Shown: positions 45,351 to 49,523 of the stretch, in pieces
Layout: every line of letters begins with the position of its first letter
Numbering within the stretch: position 1 is the first letter of the stretch
From: Billgrantia bachuensis
GTDB taxonomy: Bacteria > Pseudomonadota > Gammaproteobacteria > Pseudomonadales > Halomonadaceae
Direction: 5' to 3'
Assembly (NCBI RefSeq): GCF_011742165.1
Contig: NZ_JAAQTO010000008.1
Coordinates: forward strand, 1-49,523
DNA length: 49,523 nt
Made by a program: the position numbers and the translations under genes
The notes under the pieces: model-generated
What the model saw: only the letters and a program-made list of their open reading frames with translations
The model's database searches: none
What the model was told of the DNA's origin: nothing

Positions 45351-45967
45351 ATGCCCAAGACAGGTATGGAGCCGATCCGGCGCAGCCAGCTCATCAAGGC
45401 CACCATGGCCGCCATCGACGAAGTCGGCCTGGCCGATGCCACGGTGCTGCGTATCGCCCGTCATGCCGGCGTATCGGCCGGCATCATCAGCCACTATTTC
45501 GGCGGCAAGGATGGCCTGCTCGAAGCCACCATGCGCCAGGTCCTCTCCGATCTGGGACAGGCCGTGGCGGCACGACGGAGCAAGCTGGCCAACGGCTCCC
45601 CGCGCGACCACCTCGGCGCCATCATCGATGGCAACTTCGACCGTAGCCAGGTTTCCGGCCCGGCAGCCAAGACCTGGCTCGCGTTCTGGGCCAGCAGCAT
45701 GCACAGGACCCAGTTGCAGCGCCTGCAGCAGGTCAACGACCAGCGACTCTACTCCAACCTGTGCTGCCAGTTCCGCCGCCTGATGCCACGCGACGCGGCG
45801 CGCGATGCCGCCCGCGGCCTTGCCGCCATGATCGACGGCCTGTGGCTGCGCGGCACCCTCAGTCCCGAAGGGCTGGATACCGAGCGCGCCCGTCGCATTG
45901 CCCATGGCTATCTCGACCAGTTGCTCGCCGGTTACGACACCTCCCCTGCGTCCTCAAAGGAGACAGC

Positions 45968-45971
<4 letters not shown>
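45351..45971 (+). CDS. betI: Choline-responsive TetR-family repressor BetI
   Basis: 206 residues from ATG 45351 (AGGAGGAG upstream); the frame is open to 45303 but that part is not BetI-like. The N-terminal '[18 protein letters not shown]' and HTH '[23 protein letters not shown]' follow E. coli BetI closely; the ligand domain contains '[12 protein letters not shown]', '[11 protein letters not shown]' and '[16 protein letters not shown]'. It represses the bet genes and is relieved by choline. Its stop overlaps the betB start (ATGA), so the regulator is cotranscribed with the enzymes it controls. Confidence 0.95.
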
Positions 45972-47437
<1,466 letters not shown>

Positions 47438-47494
47438 GAGGCAGCGAAGGATACCCACTTTTCAGCCAACTGGATCGCTCGGGGCTGATCCGTC

Positions 47495-47579
47495 GACAAG
47501 CCTGCGAGGAGGCGCTATGAACCCCGCCCTGGGCGCTACCTACGCCATCCCTGGCGTAGGACCTCCTCTCCGGCTTGTC
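47495..47579. repeat. Long imperfect palindromic element between betB and betA
   Basis: Outer arms GACAAGCC-tgc-GAGGAGG (47495-47512) and CCTCCTC-tcc-GGCTTGTC (47562-47579) are complementary apart from a 3x3 internal loop. Inside, CCTACGCC (47539-47546) and GGCGTAGG (47553-47560) form an 8-bp hairpin with a 6-nt loop. It looks like a dispersed intergenic palindromic repeat of the REP/BIME kind, and would fold in the bet mRNA. Only one copy is in this window. Confidence 0.7.
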
Positions 47580-47679
47580 CCCGGCGCCCCTCGCTACAGC
47601 CAGCCGCGCCTGCCTTGGGCCGACACGTCTTGTGCAGGCGAGCAGGCCCGCTTCCGTCGCGTTATCAGTGAGAGATGTT

Positions 47680-49371
47680 ATGTCCCAGATTCGTGAATTC
47701 GACTACGTCATCATCGGTGCCGGCTCGGCCGGCAACGTGCTGGCCACCCGCCTCACCGAGGATTCGTCGGTCAGTGTGCTGCTGCTCGAGGCCGGCGGCC
47801 CCGACTACCGCTTCGATTTCCGTACCCAGATGCCTGCCGCCCTGGCCTATCCGCTGCAGGGCAAGCGCTACAACTGGGCCTTCGAGACCGACCCGGAGCC
47901 ACATATGAACGGCCGCCGCATGGAATGCGGCCGTGGCAAGGGGCTCGGTGGTTCGTCGCTGATCAATGGCATGTGCTACATCCGTGGCAATGCGCTGGAC
48001 TACGACAACTGGGCCAGCATGGCCGGCCTCTCGGACTGGCGCTACGCCGATTGCCTGCCCTACTTCAAGAAGGCCGAATGCCGCGACATCGGCCCCAACG
48101 CCTACCACGGCGGTGACGGCCCGGTCAGCGTGGCCACGCCCAAGGAGGGCAACAACGAGCTCTATCGCGCCTTCGTCGATGCCGGCGTGCAGGCCGGCTA
48201 TCCCGAAACCGAGGACGTCAACGGCTATCAGCAGGAGGGCTTCGGCCCCATGGACCGTTTCGTCACGCCCAAGGGGCGCCGCGCCTCCACCGCCCGCGGC
48301 TACCTCGACCAGGCCAAGCAGCGCGGCAACCTCACCATCGAGACTCACGCCACCACCGACGTGATCGAGTTCGAGGGCAAGCGCGCCGTGGGCGTACGCT
48401 ACCTGCGCCGCGGCCAGCCGCATCAGGTTCGTGCTCGTCGCGAGGTCCTGCTGTGCGCCGGCGCCATCGCCTCGCCGCAGATCCTGCTGCGCTCGGGCGT
48501 AGGCAACCCCGAGCACCTTCGCGAACTCGACATCCCCGTGGTCCACGATCTGCCCGGCGTCGGCGAGAATCTGCAGGATCACCTGGAGATGTACATCCAG
48601 TACGAGTGCAAGCAGCCGATCACGCTCTATCCGGCGCTGAAGTGGTTCAACCAGCCGAAGATCGGGGCCGAGTGGCTGCTGCGTGGCACCGGCATCGGCG
48701 CCAGCAACCAGTTCGAATCGTGCGCGTTCATCCGCACCCACGACGAGGAGCCCTGGCCCAACCTGCAGTATCACTTCCTGCCCATCGCCATCAGCTACAA
48801 CGGCAAGAGCGCCGTGCAGGCGCACGGTTTCCAGGCCCACGTGGGCTCGATGCGCTCCGAGAGCCGCGGGCGTATCCGCCTGACCTCGCGCGATCCGCAG
48901 GCGGCCCCCAGCATTCTGTTCAACTACATGTCCCAGGAGAAGGACTGGCAGGAGTTTCGCGATGGCATTCGCCTGACCCGCGAGATCATCGCCCAGCCCG
49001 CCATGGACCCCTACCGCGGCCGCGAGATCTCGCCGGGGCCGGACGTGCAGTCCGACGAGGAGCTGGACGCCTTCGTGCGCAAACATGCCGAGACCGCCTA
49101 TCACCCTTGCGGCAGCTGTCGCATGGGGGAAGGCGACGATGCGGTGGTGGACGGCCAGGGCCGCGTGCATGGCCTCGAAGGGCTGCGCGTGGTCGATGCC
49201 TCGCTGTTTCCGGTGATTCCCACCGGCAACCTCAATGCACCGACCATCATGCTGGCCGAGAAGATCGCCGATCGCATCCGCGACCGCGAGCCGCTGCCAC
49301 CTTCCGACGCACCCTACTACGTATCCGGTGACAGCCCTGCCCGCCGCGAGCCTCAGCGTCGCCTGACCTGA
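47680..49371 (+). CDS. betA: Choline dehydrogenase (GMC oxidoreductase)
   Basis: 563 residues from ATG 47680; the open frame upstream to 47575 runs through the palindromic region and is not family-like. GMC-family flavoenzyme oxidising choline to betaine aldehyde. FAD motif '[17 protein letters not shown]' at 9-25, '[16 protein letters not shown]' near 83-98, GMC signature '[15 protein letters not shown]' near 265-279 and the active-site His in '[12 protein letters not shown]' near 471. The end '[22 protein letters not shown]' (split by position) closes the FAD fold. No choline transporter gene is seen in the window. Confidence 0.96.
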   Translation: MSQIREFDYVIIGAGSAGNVLATRLTEDSSVSVLLLEAGGPDYRFDFRTQMPAALAYPLQGKRYNWAFETDPEPHMNGRRMECGRGKGLGGSSLINGMCYIRGNALDYDNWASMAGLSDWRYADCLPYFKKAECRDIGPNAYHGGDGPVSVATPKEGNNELYRAFVDAGVQAGYPETEDVNGYQQEGFGPMDRFVTPKGRRASTARGYLDQAKQRGNLTIETHATTDVIEFEGKRAVGVRYLRRGQPHQVRARREVLLCAGAIASPQILLRSGVGNPEHLRELDIPVVHDLPGVGENLQDHLEMYIQYECKQPITLYPALKWFNQPKIGAEWLLRGTGIGASNQFESCAFIRTHDEEPWPNLQYHFLPIAISYNGKSAVQAHGFQAHVGSMRSESRGRIRLTSRDPQAAPSILFNYMSQEKDWQEFRDGIRLTREIIAQPAMDPYRGREISPGPDVQSDEELDAFVRKHAETAYHPCGSCRMGEGDDAVVDGQGRVHGLEGLRVVDASLFPVIPTGNLNAPTIMLAEKIADRIRDREPLPPSDAPYYVSGDSPARREPQRRLT

Positions 49372-49385
49372 ACTCATCGACTCAC

Positions 49386-49523
49386 TTACTGCGCCCCGCC
49401 ATCGTGAACTGACCCCCAATAGTTGGACGGTTCATTCAGCGGCCCCAAGGCCTGGGCTCTGTACTCTACAGGGCTCAGGCCTTTTAGCTTCACCTTGATG
49501 CGCTCATGGTTGTAGTAGTGGAT
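49386..49523 (-). CDS. IS3-family transposase (OrfB, rve integrase), C-terminal fragment cut by window edge
   Basis: The minus-strand frame is open from base 49523 to TAA 49388-49386 and reads 'IHYYNHERIKVKLKGLSP' then 'VEYRAQALGPLNEPSNYWGS'. This is the conserved tail of IS3-family DDE transposases. Forty-five residues are seen. The last residues (VHDGGAQ) are encoded beyond the apparent IS tip at 49405. Confidence 0.88.
   Translation of the reverse strand: MHYYNHERIKVKLKGLSPVEYRAQALGPLNEPSNYWGSVHDGGAQ
49405..49523. mobile_element. IS3-family insertion sequence, left end (partial)
   Basis: The terminal sequence TGAACTGACCCCCAATAGTTGG begins with TG at 49405, as IS3-family ends do, and in the minus direction ends the transposase gene. 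The other end, the second inverted repeat and any target duplication lie outside the window. It begins 33 bp after the betA stop. Confidence 0.8.

Noticed and set aside
47518..47696. Small open frame of 59 codons between betB and betA with a good-looking ribosome site
   Set aside because: It lies almost wholly inside the palindromic element, the ribosome-site match is part of the outer stem, and it overlaps the betA start. The peptide has no recognisable features.

Overview
The window is GC-rich, gene-dense chromosomal DNA of a gammaproteobacterium, most likely a Halomonadaceae member (Halomonas or a close relative). The basis is the protein sequences (GatB, Prs, L25, HemA/PrfA/PrmC/MoeB, LolB/IspE), a complete choline-to-glycine-betaine cluster (betIBA) expected of a halophile, and a very large polyamine-catabolism block. 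Species assignment is inference; no 16S gene is present.

Layout. 1-2.6 kb: 3' end of gatB, a PuuR-type cupin regulator and rmuC. 2.6-10.4 kb: a catabolic block with a LuxR-type regulator, an aldehyde dehydrogenase (ALDH) translationally coupled to an M20 carbamoylase-like hydrolase (minus strand), then divergently an aminotransferase, an NhaC-family antiporter and agmatine deiminase (plus strand). 10.5-14.4 kb: a second, partly identical ALDH coupled to puuD, and a divergent gamma-glutamylpolyamine synthetase. 14.5-23.5 kb: a glycine-zipper envelope protein, then a seven-gene minus-strand operon puuB2-puuA2-potFGHI-puuB1 for polyamine uptake and gamma-glutamylation/oxidation. 23.7-28.4 kb: moeB, lrp, prmC, prfA, hemA (minus strand). 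28.6-35.6 kb: housekeeping genes on the plus strand: TPR lipoprotein, lolB, ispE, prs, rplY, pth, ychF and tRNA-Met. 35.7-44.6 kb: M18 aminopeptidase, Prc protease, a REC-PAS-GGDEF*-EAL response regulator, a hybrid histidine kinase with Hpt domain, and a small periplasmic protein. 44.7-45.2 kb: three tRNA-Asn genes and the 3' half of a broken tRNA-Met. 45.3-49.4 kb: betI-betB-betA behind a BetI-like operator. The right edge cuts an IS3-family element.

How the genes work together. Two parallel schemes for turning amines into GABA can be read from the operon structure. The first is the known Puu/Pau route: Pot uptake, gamma-glutamylation (PuuA), oxidation (PuuB), aldehyde oxidation (ALDH), then release of glutamate (PuuD). 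The second is a proposed carbamoyl-protected route from agmatine: deiminase to N-carbamoylputrescine, aminotransferase to the ureido-aldehyde, ALDH to 4-ureidobutyrate, and the M20 hydrolase to GABA. In both, the ALDH gene overlaps the gene for the hydrolase that would remove the protecting group. The two ALDH genes share a 475-bp block of complete identity inside otherwise diverged sequence, the mark of gene conversion. The ureido route is the most interesting candidate here; it is inference from gene content and needs biochemistry.
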